Positions 1-10,611 are shown, counted from the first letter of the stretch. The stretch is 64,000 nt of DNA from Posidonia oceanica (GCA_037176725.1 JAZBRS010000029.1:124715001-124779000), one strand, 5' to 3'. Numbers and translations are program-made. Notes: generated by a model from the sequence alone, not told the origin.

Positions 1-2039
1 TCTCTTCTAGGTAGTGCAGAAGTTAAGGCACTACATGATGGCGTACCCTGTTCAGCTTCTATGCCAGCATGACCCCATCAAGTTCATTTTCTAGAAGCCA
101 GCTATGGTGGGCAGATGCGTCAAGTGGCAGGTGTTGTTGTCTCAGTACGATATCACCTTCGTCACGTAGCGAGCCATGAAGGGCCAAGCCATGGCGGATC
201 ACCTTGCTGATTTTCCCTTGCCTGAGTACCAGCCTCTCCAGACGCAGTTCCCGGATGAGGACATCCTCTTTGTAATGGAAGACTCAGGTGAGAAGGACCA
301 TGAAGACCTAGAGCAGTGGCAACTGTACTTTGATGGTGCTATCAATAAGAAGGGTTGAGGCATAAGTGCAGTGCTGACCACGCCGTAGGGACAGATGATC
401 TCCTTTGCAAGGAAGTTGACCTTCAAGTGCACTAATAATGAAACAGAATATGAAGCATGCATCCTGGGATTGAAGGTCGTGCTCGAGCATGAGGCACAGA
501 AGCTGCATGTGCACGGTGATGCCATGCTAGTGATCTCCCAAGTGAATGGTGATTGCAGAACAAAGGATCCCAAGCTTGTGCCATATCACGAACACCTGCT
601 GAAGCTGATAATAGATTTGCAAGCATCTGCTTCTTGTACATGAACAGGGCAAGGAATGCATATGCAGATGCACTAGCAACCTTGGCATCCTGGCTTAGTA
701 TACCTGAAGATCATGCAGTGGATGTATTTGTTACCTGCATGGAGCAGTCGACGCATTGTATGAGCATAGAGGAGGCAGATCCAACGAAAGAGTAGCCTTG
801 GTACCATGATATCAAGACCTTCCTGGAGTCTGGCAACCACCCGCCTGGCAGCTTAGCAGCAGATAGAAGAATTTTGGCACGTCTGGCATCGAAGTATGTG
901 TTAGGAGCAGGGCAGCTATACAGAAGATTATATAATCAGATGCTCCTACACTGTCTGAGCAAGTCAAAGGCTGACACGCTAATGCTTCAAGTTCATGCAG
1001 GGACTTGCGGCCCTCATATGAACGGCGTGATGCTGGCCAAGAAGATCATGCTCCAGGGCTACTTCTGGTCGACCATGGAGGCAGACTGCTGCTAGTTTGT
1101 GCGTAGATGCCACAACTGCCAAATCCATGGTAATCTTATGCATGCTCCCCCGTAACAGCTGCACAGCATGCCCTCGCCATGGCCTTTCTCCACCTGGGGG
1201 ATTGATGTTATCGGCGTTATACACCCTGCTACTTCAAATGGTTATCGCTTCATCCTGATAGCGATAGACTACTTCACTAAGTGGGTGGAAGCAACCTCCT
1301 ACAAAGCAGTCACAGCCGTGGCGATAGAGAAGTTTATCAGAAACAACATCGTCGCCTGATATGGGGTCCCACATGCAATCATCTTTGATAACGGCTCGAA
1401 CTTCATTGCAAAGAGGATCGAGCAGTACCTGCAGAACCCCCAGATCAAGCATCATAGATCCTCACCCTATCGACCGCAGATGAATGGAGCAGTGGAGTCT
1501 GCCAATAAAAACATTGTGAAAATAATGAAAAAGATGGCAGAAACCCACAAAGACTGCATGACAAGCTTCCGTACGCACTCTGGGTGTACAGGACATCAGT
1601 GCAGACCTCGACAGGAGCCACCCCGTACTCGCTGGCATATGGCATGGAGGCAGTGCTACCCGTCGAGGTAGAGATCCCCTTGCTACGGGTCCTACGGGAA
1701 GCTGAGCTGGAAGAAGCAAAGTGGGTTGAAGACCGTTATGTCCAGCTCAACCTGATTGACGAGTGCAGATTGCAAGCAATGCACAATGCTCGCTGCTACC
1801 AGAAGCGGATGGCCAGAGCATACCTGAAGAAAGTGTGGCCTAGAAGCTTCTTGCTAGAGGACCTCGTTCTTCGAGCCATCCACCTGCCAGACGGTCGAGG
1901 CAAATTCCGACCCAACTGGCGTGGCCGCTTTGTGGTCAAGCAGGCATTCTCTAGCAGCGCAGCCATTCATGAGGACATGGACCAGGTTGGGCAGTCAGAA
2001 CTGGTCAATGCATGCTACCTCAAGAAGTACTATCAGTAG
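1..2039 (+). pseudogene. pol 3' part of element A (RNase H, archaeal-type RNase H, integrase), broken
   Basis: The 3' half of a Ty3/Tat polyprotein, which would copy RNA to DNA, digest RNA and integrate. It opens in the tail of the RT-linked RNase H. A second RNase H follows at about 290-700, with D in LYFDGA, E in ETEYEA, D in HGDAML and D in NAYADAL, typical of the extra archaeal-type RNase H of Tat elements. Integrase has the HHCC finger (HAGTCGPH ... CHNC, about 990-1120), core aspartates in GIDVIG and FDNGSNF, E in AVESANKN, and a C-terminal NWRGRF (GPF-like) block ending in KKYYQ. Stops are at 92, 167, 356, 388, 793, 1093, 1155 and 1357. One-base deletions lie near 610 and 1560. The copy cannot make an intact protein. 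Confidence 0.9.
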
Positions 2040-3338
2040 TTTAGCACTCGCCTTGCAAATCTCTTAATCCCTGTCTTGCCCCCTTTGCCTCTCCACCCTC
2101 TGCACGTCCTCATGCATCCCTTCTTGTTCTACTCCTTGCATTTGCACCCTCGCATTTGTACATCTCCATACACCTCTCTCTTTTCAAGCATACCCCATTC
2201 AAAAAAAGCCAAAAAGTCATGCATTGCATCCGGCCCGATGATGAAATCGGAAGTGCTTGTCTGCTCTGGAAGGAGTCTACCCTACCTCACCGGACACTAC
2301 TTAGATGTCTTAGCTAGTGAGGGAACCACCACTCAGTGAGAACAGGTGAAATACCCAAACCCTCTAGGACTTGCACCTCCCGAGGGAGATAAAATACCAG
2401 GGTGTGAGTGAGAGTGTGAGCAAAGAATATATGTCTAAGCATGGGCACAAAAGAAAAAGCAAGCAAATAGAAGGTGATGACAGAAGTAGGCCCTAGAGAT
2501 GGAGGCGTGCAGCGTAACCTCATCCCTCCAACTTCCCTTGGAGAGGAGCCGAAGTTCGCGGTTGGCAAACCTACAACTCCCACAGGGTCTAGCCACCCCT
2601 GTCTAGCAAGCAACTCCCCAACTTCCAACCAGGTGTCCATTACCTCCAAGCTAGGGATAGGGGAAACCTGCATGCCTATGAGGGAGCAAAGCAAAAAAAA
2701 AGAGAAGCAAAAAATGAAAAGAGTAGGTGTAGGTCCTTGAGAGTTTGGCTTGGAGCTTGTTCTCATAACACCACTACCCAAGCATTGCAATAACCCTTTC
2801 CAGAGCGCCACTGGCAAGTTAGGAGTTTGAGTAGAGTCCAGTGAGTCAGGGACCCCCCTCTTCCTTTGCAGCAGGAGCTAAGCACTCTGTATGCTGAGGG
2901 TTACAGCATATCATAAATCATGCATATATCTATAACATAGCAATCATAATTCATGCATATGTCCACCGCATAGCAATCATAAACCATGCATGCATACACA
3001 GCATCGATCATTCCCTTTCCTTTATCATCCCGCTCTGCAAAGCCTAGCACTGAGACAGTACTTCCAGCGAGCATGCATTGACCTCTTCCGAGTAGCGCTG
3101 GTCCAGAGCACCGACCAGCCATTCCCCTGTGCAAGCAGAACTGCCTTTGTTTGAATATGCTTAATGCCTGTGTTTTGAATGCTAACTGTTGAGCATGCTA
3201 AAACTGCTTTGCTAGCTTTGAAATCTGCCTCTTTATCAGCCAGTGGTTACATGCTTGCATCTGATCTGATAAACTGCAACCTTGGTTACAGGTACCTGAG
3301 TATTCTGCACCAGCCTCCTGCATTCTCCCTCTTGCGCA
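2040..3338 (+). other. Conserved non-coding spacer between integrase and PMD gene (element A)
   Basis: About 1.3 kb without a credible gene. The part at about 2190-2880 aligns by eye with 45181-45820 of element B, although neither codes for protein. It ends in a pyrimidine tract plus CAG (about 2857-2871), also present in B, which looks like a 3' splice site. Near 2905-3000 a unit of roughly 50 bases around GCAATCAT and TCATGCAT is repeated. The spacer may serve splicing or separate expression of the PMD gene; that is inference. Confidence 0.55.
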
Positions 3339-4536
3339 ATGGGTTATCCTACTCTAGTAACCCCCATGCATTGTTCAGATGCCCTGCAAGAGTGGATCGA
3401 CAAGCTCACCGAGGGTGACCGCGAGAAGCTGCGCACATGGGACATTCCATCCAAGTTCTGAAAGCAACTGATGTCGAAGTAAGCCGGCATCTCCTTTGCG
3501 CTGCTGCAAGATTCTGGAAGCCAGCGCATCATGTCTTCCACTTCGAGAGGACAGAGCTGACGCCCACGCTGGAAGAAGTACGCCTGATCTGTGGCTTCTC
3601 CAAAATCATGGGACCGACTGTGTTCATGAGGCGTGATGGCTATGCAGCAGCTCTGAGCAAGCTGACTTGGCTCACCACGATAGAATGCCAGCAAAGATTA
3701 ATCTACACCAACGGGCCTGCGCCCATGCTTCGCCTAGCATATTTCGACGAAGCTGCAAACAAGCATGCCAAGCTGGGAGACGAGCTGTGGCTTCGGAGCT
3801 TTGTCACCCGCTTCCTGGGCGAGCTAATCTTTAGCCACGGCCGGATGACAGTCGCAATGGAGGTCGTCGAGATCGCACTCACTGTGACAACCCAGCAACT
3901 TGACCTAGCACCAGTTGTCCTAGCAGAGACCTACCGTGCACTAGACCGCATCTCGCACCGTTGCTGCCGCTTCTACGGCTGCAGAGTACTCATGCAGATC
4001 TGGCTAGCTGCACACCTAGAGATGGACATTCTGCGCCCTCAGAGGCATGCCATCGAGACATATTGCAGTAGTGGGCATGCAAGGACCATCAAGAGTGTTC
4101 CAGAAGAGTATGAGAAGCTATCCAAGCTGACAGATGATGCAGTAATTTGGCGTATCATCCCATCCATAGCTGAGCCATTCACCGTCTTCTTTAGTGCCCA
4201 CGACATGTGACTCGTGGCATTGCCAGGATTCACTAGAGGTGTGGAATACCACCTTATCTGGGTCATGCGGTAGTTTGGCTTTCGGCAAGGTGCCTTTGTT
4301 GACAGCACAGCGCCTCACCTCTTGCAGCCCTATCCCTTCAACTCAACAGCACAGCAGCTACAGCAGAGTTAGCAGATCTGATGCAGCATGGAGTGCAGTC
4401 GACGGACATAGTAGCAGCAAAAGGCTTAGGATGCACTCCTGAGTATGTAACTGAGGTGCAGGGACTCTGGCCTATCAACGAGATCCCGCCTGGCGACCCT
4501 CTGTTCCATGACTCCAGGAAAGCGAAGAAGGCTTGA
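3339..4536 (+). pseudogene. Plant-mobile-domain (PMD/DUF7745-like) gene of element A, broken
   Basis: A gene of about 400 codons placed in sense after integrase. The ATG at 3339 was chosen because the same start, in the context GCGCAATGGG, opens the element B copy. A recognisable block reads FWKPAHHVFHF, then ELTPTLEEVRLICGF (about 3505-3605), like plant mobile domains and the related DUF7745 family of plant mobile elements. The long middle part is helical and rich in Leu and Arg, and the C-terminus is short and basic (SRKAKKA). A one-base deletion near 3455 and stops at 4208 (TGA) and 4271 (TAG), plus a scrambled stretch at 4300-4440, disable it. PMD proteins MAIN and MAIL1 act in silencing and genome maintenance. 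A role for this TE-borne version is unknown. PMD versus DUF7745 is not settled. Confidence 0.7.
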
Positions 4537-5052
4537 ACAAGTTAGAGCATCCATGCGATTGCTTGCTTGTTCAGTTTTTTTGAATCATGTTGTTTTTTTC
4601 TTTGCCTAGCATAGGCATGTAACTAGAGATTCAATCAATACAAAGATGTTTCACACCATTTGTTTGTGTTGCATGCCTTGCCTTATACATACTTGTTCCT
4701 GCCAAGATGCTGCAGGACACGCATCAAGCACTTCAGAGAGTTAGCAGCATTCAATCAGGATTCTCAGCAAGGGAGCTATAGCAAAGTTCCTCCCCGCAAT
4801 CAACATGCACGCAAGAACCTCTGCAGACCCATGTCGTTAAGCAAGCAACGCCCCAGCACTTTTGCCCGAATCACTCCGGGCTGGTATCCCTAACTACTCG
4901 TTTGGCAAACACGTCAGTTTTGTCTACATTTCTTCGCTTTCTCAATGCCAAGGATGCTTCGGCTACCCCCTGGTATCATTCCTGATACCAGGGGCATCTT
5001 TTTTAGTTGCACTCTGGTATGGCTCCCCTTCCCCCTTCCTTTCTCCTTGCAC
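4537..5052 (+). other. Spacer after PMD gene of A
   Basis: No gene is seen. A likely RNA 3' end lies just after the PMD stop (AATCAATACAAAG near 4630). Near 4878 is the block GGGCTGGTATCCCTAACTA, which recurs after the arrays of A, B and D. The conserved hairpin lies at 4967-4994. Confidence 0.5.
4967..4994. other. Conserved 12-bp hairpin, copy 1 (element A)
   Basis: Perfect inverted repeat: CCCCTGGTATCA (4967-4978), loop TTCC, TGATACCAGGGG (4983-4994), followed by GCATCTTTTTT. The same stem with a different loop occurs at 48224-48251, and a slightly altered version at 53505-53534. Confidence 0.85.
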
Positions 5053-6520
5053 GACTTCGCTCCATGCGGACGAAGTCCTCTGCCTGTTTCCTCATGCGAG
5101 GTCAGGCCCGCTTGCTTCCTCGGGTGAGGACAAGCCCTGCTGGGCTCCATGGGGACGGAGCCCCGGTCTGTTTCCTCTTGCGAGGATCAGCCCCGCTTGC
5201 TTCCTCGGGCAAGGACAAGCACCAGCGCAGCTCTGTGCGGATGGAGTTTCCCTATTTCCTCGGGCAAGAATCAGGCCTGCTTGTTCCTTAGCTGAGGACA
5301 AGCCTGTGCGTGCCCCACTTGCTTCCTCGTGCGAGGACAAGACCCCTTTGGCGATTTCGCTCCGTGCAGACGAAGTCCCGTGCTTGCTTCCTCAGGCAAG
5401 GACAAGCTCTTCTTGGGACCCCGTACGCTCGGAGACCTTCCCTGTATCCTCGTGCGAGGATCGGCCCTTGCGTGGCTTCGCTCCGTGTGGACGATGCCCC
5501 TGCTTTCCCTCCCCCTTTTTTTCTCTCTCGCTTGCCTTCCAGATCGGCTGGAGGAGATGCCTCTCTTCCCTCGCACGTTCTTGGGGTCCTGCCTTCCTCT
5601 CTTCCTTGCTCCCTCGGGCGAGGACAAGCCCCCTTTTTCTTTTCATGCGACTCCACTCTATGTGGATGGGGTCCCGCCTGCTTGCTTCCTCAGGCGAGGA
5701 CAAGCCTCTTTCTTCTTTCCTTCCGCATGACTCCACTCCGTGCAGACAGGGTCCCACCTGCTTGCTTCCTCGGGCGAGGACAAGTCTCTTTCTTCTTTCC
5801 TTCCGCGTGACTCCACTCTGTGCAGACGGAGTCCCGCCTGCTTGCTTCCTCAGGCAAGGACAAGCCTGCTTGCTTCCTTGGGCGAGGACAAGCCTCCCCC
5901 GCGACTCCACTCCATGCGAACAGAGTCCCACCTGCTTGCTTCCTTGGGCAAGGACAAGCCCGCTTGCTTCCTCGTGCGAGGACATGCAACCCTGTGACTT
6001 CGCTCCGTGCAGATGAAGTTCCCTCTTGTTTCCTCGGGTGAGGATCAGGCCTGATCGCTTCACCGACCGGGGACGAGCCCCCTTGGCGACTTCACTTCGT
6101 GCGGACGAAGTCCCCTATCTATTTCCTCGGGCGAGGAACTGGCCCTGCTTGCTTCCTCGTGCGAGGACAAGCCCCCTCAGATTTCGTCCGTGTGGAATCC
6201 CCTGCTTACTTCCTCAGGCGAGGACAACCCTTTTCCGGCTTTGTTCGCACAGAGACCACGCTTCCTTCCTCAGGCAAGGACAAGCTCTTCTCAGGACCCC
6301 GTACGCTCGGAGTCCTTCCTTGTATCCTTGTGTGAGGATCAGCCCTTGCGTGGCTTCGCTTCGTGCAGACGATGCCCTCGTTTGCCCTCCCCCTTTCTTT
6401 CTTTCTTGCTTGCCTTCCAGTTCGGCCGGAAGAGATGTCTCTCCTCCCACACATTCTTGGAATCCTGCCCCCTTGTGTGGCTCTGGCCGCCTGCTTGCTT
6501 CCTCGGGCGAGGACAAGCTG
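5053..6520 (+). repeat. Palindrome-module array of element A
   Basis: About 1.5 kb built from two alternating palindromes with short spacers. P1 is TCCTCG-GG-CGAGGA (for example 5767-5780) inside CTTGCTTCC...CAAGCC. P2 is GACTTCG, an inner stem such as TCCG-TG-CGGA, then CGAAGTC (for example 5053-5077 and 5809-5833). Spacing is irregular, roughly 70-130 bases. Variants often change both arms: P1 TCCTTG-GG-CAAGGA (5941-5954), P2 GACTCC...GGAGTC (5809-5833), GGGCTCC...GGAGCCC (5142-5163). Reading frames stay open over hundreds of bases on both strands, but they have no start conservation or domain, so I do not call them genes. Confidence 0.85.
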
Positions 6521-7234
6521 CATCTGTTCCCTTGCGGGCTGGCAGCCCTAACTGCTCAGTTGACACCCGTCAAATTGTCAAAACCCTTTGCTTTTCTGGG
6601 CTGGTAGCCCTAACTGCTCGGTCGACCACCGTCAAATGTCAAGCGTCCTTTCCCGATACCGGTGGCGTTTCATTCGCTGCATTTGGTGCCATGCCCCCTT
6701 TCTCTCTCAGGCTGGCAGCCTTAACTGCTCGGATGGCATTCGTTAACATGTCTGGCATCGCAAGTGACAAGCACGTTAGTCTTGTTCGGAGCCGCTTTTG
6801 CGCAAGTCAGACTAACTGCCGACTTGTCGCATTGCATCACACCCCTTTCTGCTTTCTTTGCATCACACTGCATCAACACGCATCACACTGCACTGCACCG
6901 ACATCCCATGCTAGATAGCCGCATTAGCATCACTTTGCATCGCCATGCATCAGCACAGCATCTCTTCATGCATTGGTGCATTTTTGGTTCAACATCAGCA
7001 TTGCATTAGCATGGCATCTGCATTGCACCAGCATTCGCATCTGCATTGCATCAGCATTCGTATCAGCACCATTCCGGCATTGCATCTACATTCGCATCCT
7101 GGCAACGGGTCATGATTTCTGGTGTATCTGCTGAATAAATGACTCATGCCTACAGCGGCACCTGGCTCTCTCCGGCGTCGGGTGAGGTGTCTTGTCTACC
7201 CTGAGCCACAGTCCCGCTTCGGTTGACCTTGCTC
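6521..7234 (+). other. Post-array region of A: GGGCT-AGCCC modules, GCAT-rich block, conserved pre-LTR block
   Basis: Non-coding. Small hairpin modules GGGCT-GGC-AGCCC (6536-6548) and GGGCT-GGT-AGCCC (6598-6610), each followed by CTAACTGCTC, recur about every 60 bases. From about 6830 to 7110 the sequence is a degenerate GCATCA/GCATT-type repeat. At about 7090-7234 lies a block shared with B and D, containing AATAAATGACTCATGCC and the sequence leading into the polypurine tract. Confidence 0.65.
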
Positions 7235-7247
7235 AGGGAGGGGCATT
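7235..7247 (+). promoter_or_regulatory. Polypurine tract of element A
   Basis: The purine-rich GGGAGGGGCATT lies directly against the LTR start TGTAGATACC. B (54099-54111), D (minus strand, 61819-61832) and G (minus strand, 21332-21344) have the same GGAGGGGCAT stretch in the same place. That fixes the 3' LTR boundaries. Plus-strand DNA synthesis would start here. Confidence 0.75.
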
Positions 7248-8660
7248 TGTAGATACCTCATTTTGACAGGCCTATTAGATGGAATTGTTGGAAGTTGGCT
7301 CGGAGGAAGGTTTTGCCAAACCCACTCCAAAACCTAACCCAAATCCAACCCAAAACCACCTATTTTCCAAGCCCAATTCCAATTCATAACCTGACCTAAG
7401 CCCAAGCCCATTTGCAACCCAGCCACTGAATTGCATGTTTAGGTGCCACATGCACAGGCAACTGAGGTCTGAACTCTATTGTTAGTATTGGTGGCGAATG
7501 AGTTAGGCACCAGGTGCTGCGGCGACTTTCTGCAACTCAGAACCACCGCCCAAGCTTCCCTGCCATGGCCGCTGCTGGTCGTCGCTGCTTGCCACACCCA
7601 TCCCCTCCGGAGTTACTCGTTGCTACGGCCACGCACTATGCGCCAAACGCAAGTAACTCCCTACCACCGGTCATCGTCCTCCGCCAGCGGCCTTCCTGCG
7701 GACTTAGCCCTCACTGCAACTCTGCCGAACTCCCTGCCATCAGCCTGCCATCAACGACTTCGTCGGCCCTCCTGCCACCCCTCTGACCGCCCTTGGCTCT
7801 TGCGCCCCCTCACAGCTCGCCTCTGGCCTCCGCCTGCCACGCCGTCCCATCCTTCTTCTCTTTCTTCAGTGAACAAAACTCTCACATGGCAGCAACTTCC
7901 ACACCCCGGCATTCACTCTCCAGCCTTCGCACCTGCAATTCAAGAGCACCTGTGCGTAGCCCTTGCATCCGAGAGCGATCCCCAACCTTCAGCGAGCAAC
8001 GCCGCGCCTTCCTCTGCCCGTAATTTGCCTCCAAAGTCGCACCAGCAAGCAGCTTTCCACCTCCTTGGCCGCAACTTCGGCAAGCGCTCCAGGTTGGTCC
8101 TCTCATCCCCCTGCTTGTCTGAGGGTCCGGGAACATTCTCGGACCTTCCTCCTTCGCAGCCACCTTGGCTGCAACCTCCCTCATGCCCTCAACTGCCCTA
8201 GCAGCCATGGTGGCATGGCGTCTTCGGTGAGCCCCAGCGAAGGTGGGAAAAGGGGCGTCGGCCCCTCTCCTCGTCCGGCATGCACTTCCAAGCCTCCTCC
8301 CCAACGCCACAACGCTTCCCAGCCCAGCTTTCGGGTCGTTGGCCGCACGAGCAGCCGGCCTCCGACGACCACGGCGGCGCAAAAAGGGCAGAGGTGGGTG
8401 GAGCGATCTGGGCCACCTCACGCCATGCCGAAGGCATGGTTAGGATCGTGGGAACGTCACGGACGTTCCCCAGTCATCGCTGGCCTCTTCCCTGCCGTGT
8501 GGATGGCGCAGTTCGCCGGAGAAGTCCACTGGACTTCTAGGTTGGGCGCCGCTTGTGGCGGCGACCAGATGCAGAGTAGCTGCTATCGGCCCCAACTTTG
8601 GGCCGACATCCCTGATGGCCTAGGCCATCTTTTTGCATTCTGATTGTTCCTGCATGTGCG

Positions 8661-9150
8661 TGGATGTTTCAGCTTTAATCTTGCATGCTTAGATCTGTGT
8701 TTGCTTGTGCGTCGAGAGTGGGGCTTGGCTCCAAAGTCGGCCGTTCAGTCTGGTTGGTTTGCAGTCTGGCCGCCTCTCCAAGGGGCGACTGACTGCAACT
8801 CAGTAGATCGTTGGCCCGACTTTGCGCCGGTGTATCTCGTTGCCCAGACCCCCGTTTGGCTCACTGTTAGTTTCCTTGCAATCATGGATGTTTCAGCTTT
8901 AATCTTGCATGCTTAGATCTATGTTTGCTTGTGCATCGAGAGCGGGGCTTGGCTCCAAAGTCAGCTATTCGGTCTGGTTGGTTTGTAGTTTGGCCGCCTC
9001 TCCAAGGGGCGACTGACTGCAACTCAGCAGATCATCGGCCTGACTTTGTGCCAGCGTACCTCATTGCCCAGACCCCCGTTTGGCTCGCTGTTACTGTGCT
9101 TGCATTCGTGGATGTTTCCTTTGCAGGTTTACATCATTTGTTTTGATTTC
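8661..9150 (+). repeat. 224-bp tandem repeat in LTR A
   Basis: The phrase TGGATGTTTC begins at 8661, 8885 and 9109. This gives two complete 224-bp copies and the start of a third. Each copy includes AGGGGCGACTGACTGCAACT. Duplicated blocks in the front of an LTR are often enhancer-like; here that is only a suggestion. Confidence 0.85.
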
Positions 9151-9809
9151 TTGTATCGCATGGATTCCAGATCTAGCCCAGAAGTTGGCAGTCTGGAACA
9201 CAGGGTTGCAGATTGAGCCACCGTCCATGGCGGTGACTCACCTGCAAACTCCAGTAGTTCTTCTGGCCAACTTTGGGCCGCTGTAACTAGCAACCCATGC
9301 ACCCATTTCCCCATCTGATAGCTTGCTTGCATACCCTGATATGCCATCTTTAGTTGCATATAATCATTCGCATGTTTTCGAGTTACTTGCATGCCTTAAT
9401 CTCCTACATGAGCTCGCTGTTTTGGGAGGTCTGTAACAATGGCCGCCCCCTGTCAGAAAGGTGACTCATGCAGCCACCTCTATGATAGGCGGCTAGGCCC
9501 TTGTTTCAGGCAGCCACCTCGTTGCTGTTTTGCTGCTTTGTGTCGCGGCCGTTTTAGGACTTGCATGCATTGTTTTGCTTCTTGGCATGCCCCCTGTGCT
9601 GCCATGCAACCGCTTTCGCATTTTGGTTAAGTTTGCTAGCCTCGCCGGGGTGATAAGCCACTATCCGGACTCTGTATGGTCTGGCCGCCGCCTCTGGAGG
9701 TGACCTCAGCCACTGACTGTGTTACTGGTGACTAGTCTAGTTGCCTAGATGGTCGGCGACTCACTCTGCAGGCCATACAGCAGCCCTTATCCCCCACTTG
9801 CTGTATTGC

Positions 9810-10200
9810 ATTTCGCTCCTTTAGTTTGTTTTGTTTGCATCCTGGTTTCCTAAGCCTCGTTTTGTGTTCCAGCATTTGTTTTATTTGCATATCGCCTGCA
9901 TTTGCCTCCTTTTGCGTGCCAGCATTTGTTTTATTTGCATATTGCCCGCATTTGCATTGTTTTGCGTGCCCGCTTTGTTTTATTTGCATACCGCTAGCAT
10001 TTGCATTGTTTTGCGTGCCGTATTTGTTTTCTTTTGCATATCACTTGCCTTTGCACTGTTTCGCATGCCCGCCTTGGTTTTCCCTTGCATGTCACCTGCA
10101 TTTGCACCATTTCCCGCGCCAGCCTTCATTTACCCTTGCATGTCGCTTGCATTGCGTGGTTTGCATCGTTGTTTTGTTTTATCACCTGCATTTGCATTAG
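9810..10200 (+). repeat. 50-bp tandem array in LTR A
   Basis: About seven copies of a 50-base unit containing GCATTTGCATTGTTTTGCGTG; the marker TTTGCGTGCC recurs at 9911, 9961 and 10011. Related arrays lie at the same place in the solo LTR (30-bp unit, 41195-41450) and in D (57190-57790, minus strand). The Phe/Cys/His-rich open frames across it come from the repeat and are not genes. Confidence 0.8.
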
Positions 10201-10445
10201 AGCAATGATGCTTACTGCCTAGGCGTTCTTACGAACCAGGGCTTGCCCGTTTGGAACCCTAGCAGCGTTGCTGAGCCTATAGGTTGCACGTTTAATTCCC
10301 CTTGCATTGTATCCAGGCACTTAGGTATTTAGAGCATTAGGAATGCACAGCATCTGTTGCCTTTAGGTGTACAATAAAAGGCAAGCAGTTGCCAATATTC
10401 CTGCGTATGCGAGCGAGAAAGCCTCGAAAGATCGGTTCCTCAGTC

Positions 10446-10471
10446 GTGTCCGGGGTGCCTAACACCTTCCC
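10446..10471 (+). promoter_or_regulatory. Conserved LTR motif with GGTG-CCTAA-CACC hairpin (A)
   Basis: GTGTCCGGGGTGCCTAACAC followed by CTTCCC. It recurs at 29110-29134 (B), 41739-41764 (solo LTR) and 56927-56955 (D, minus strand), followed each time by GTAACAGGAGTCC or a close variant. GGTG and CACC can pair around CCTAA. The position suggests the R region (RNA end or dimer site). Function is not proved. Confidence 0.7.
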
Positions 10472-10611
10472 TGCATGTAACAGGAGTCCTTACCCTTCTC
10501 TGGGCCGCATCGACCTTGTGTCGCGCATCTGCATTGTTTTCGCATGCTTTCTAATTGCATTAGCTTTCCTTGCACGTTCTTTATCCGTTTTTCCTAGTTT
10601 TTTTCGGTTTT

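Noticed and set aside
4862..6016. A 384-codon open frame, and others on both strands, over the palindrome array of A (likewise 63030-63968 in D)
   Set aside because: It spans the hairpin and array, has no domain or conserved start, and openness is a property of the repeated unit on both strands.
7479..8643. Pro/Ser/Leu-rich open frame of 240 codons in LTR A, and similar frames at 26753-27451 and 54453-54945 in the B LTRs
   Set aside because: Within LTR, GC-rich, not conserved in frame between LTR copies.
9826..10208. Possible membrane proteins (Phe/Cys/Ile-rich) in LTR A, also 41089-41592 and 57159-57877
   Set aside because: Translations of the 30-50 bp LTR arrays; hydrophobicity is from the GCATTTG/TTTTGC unit.
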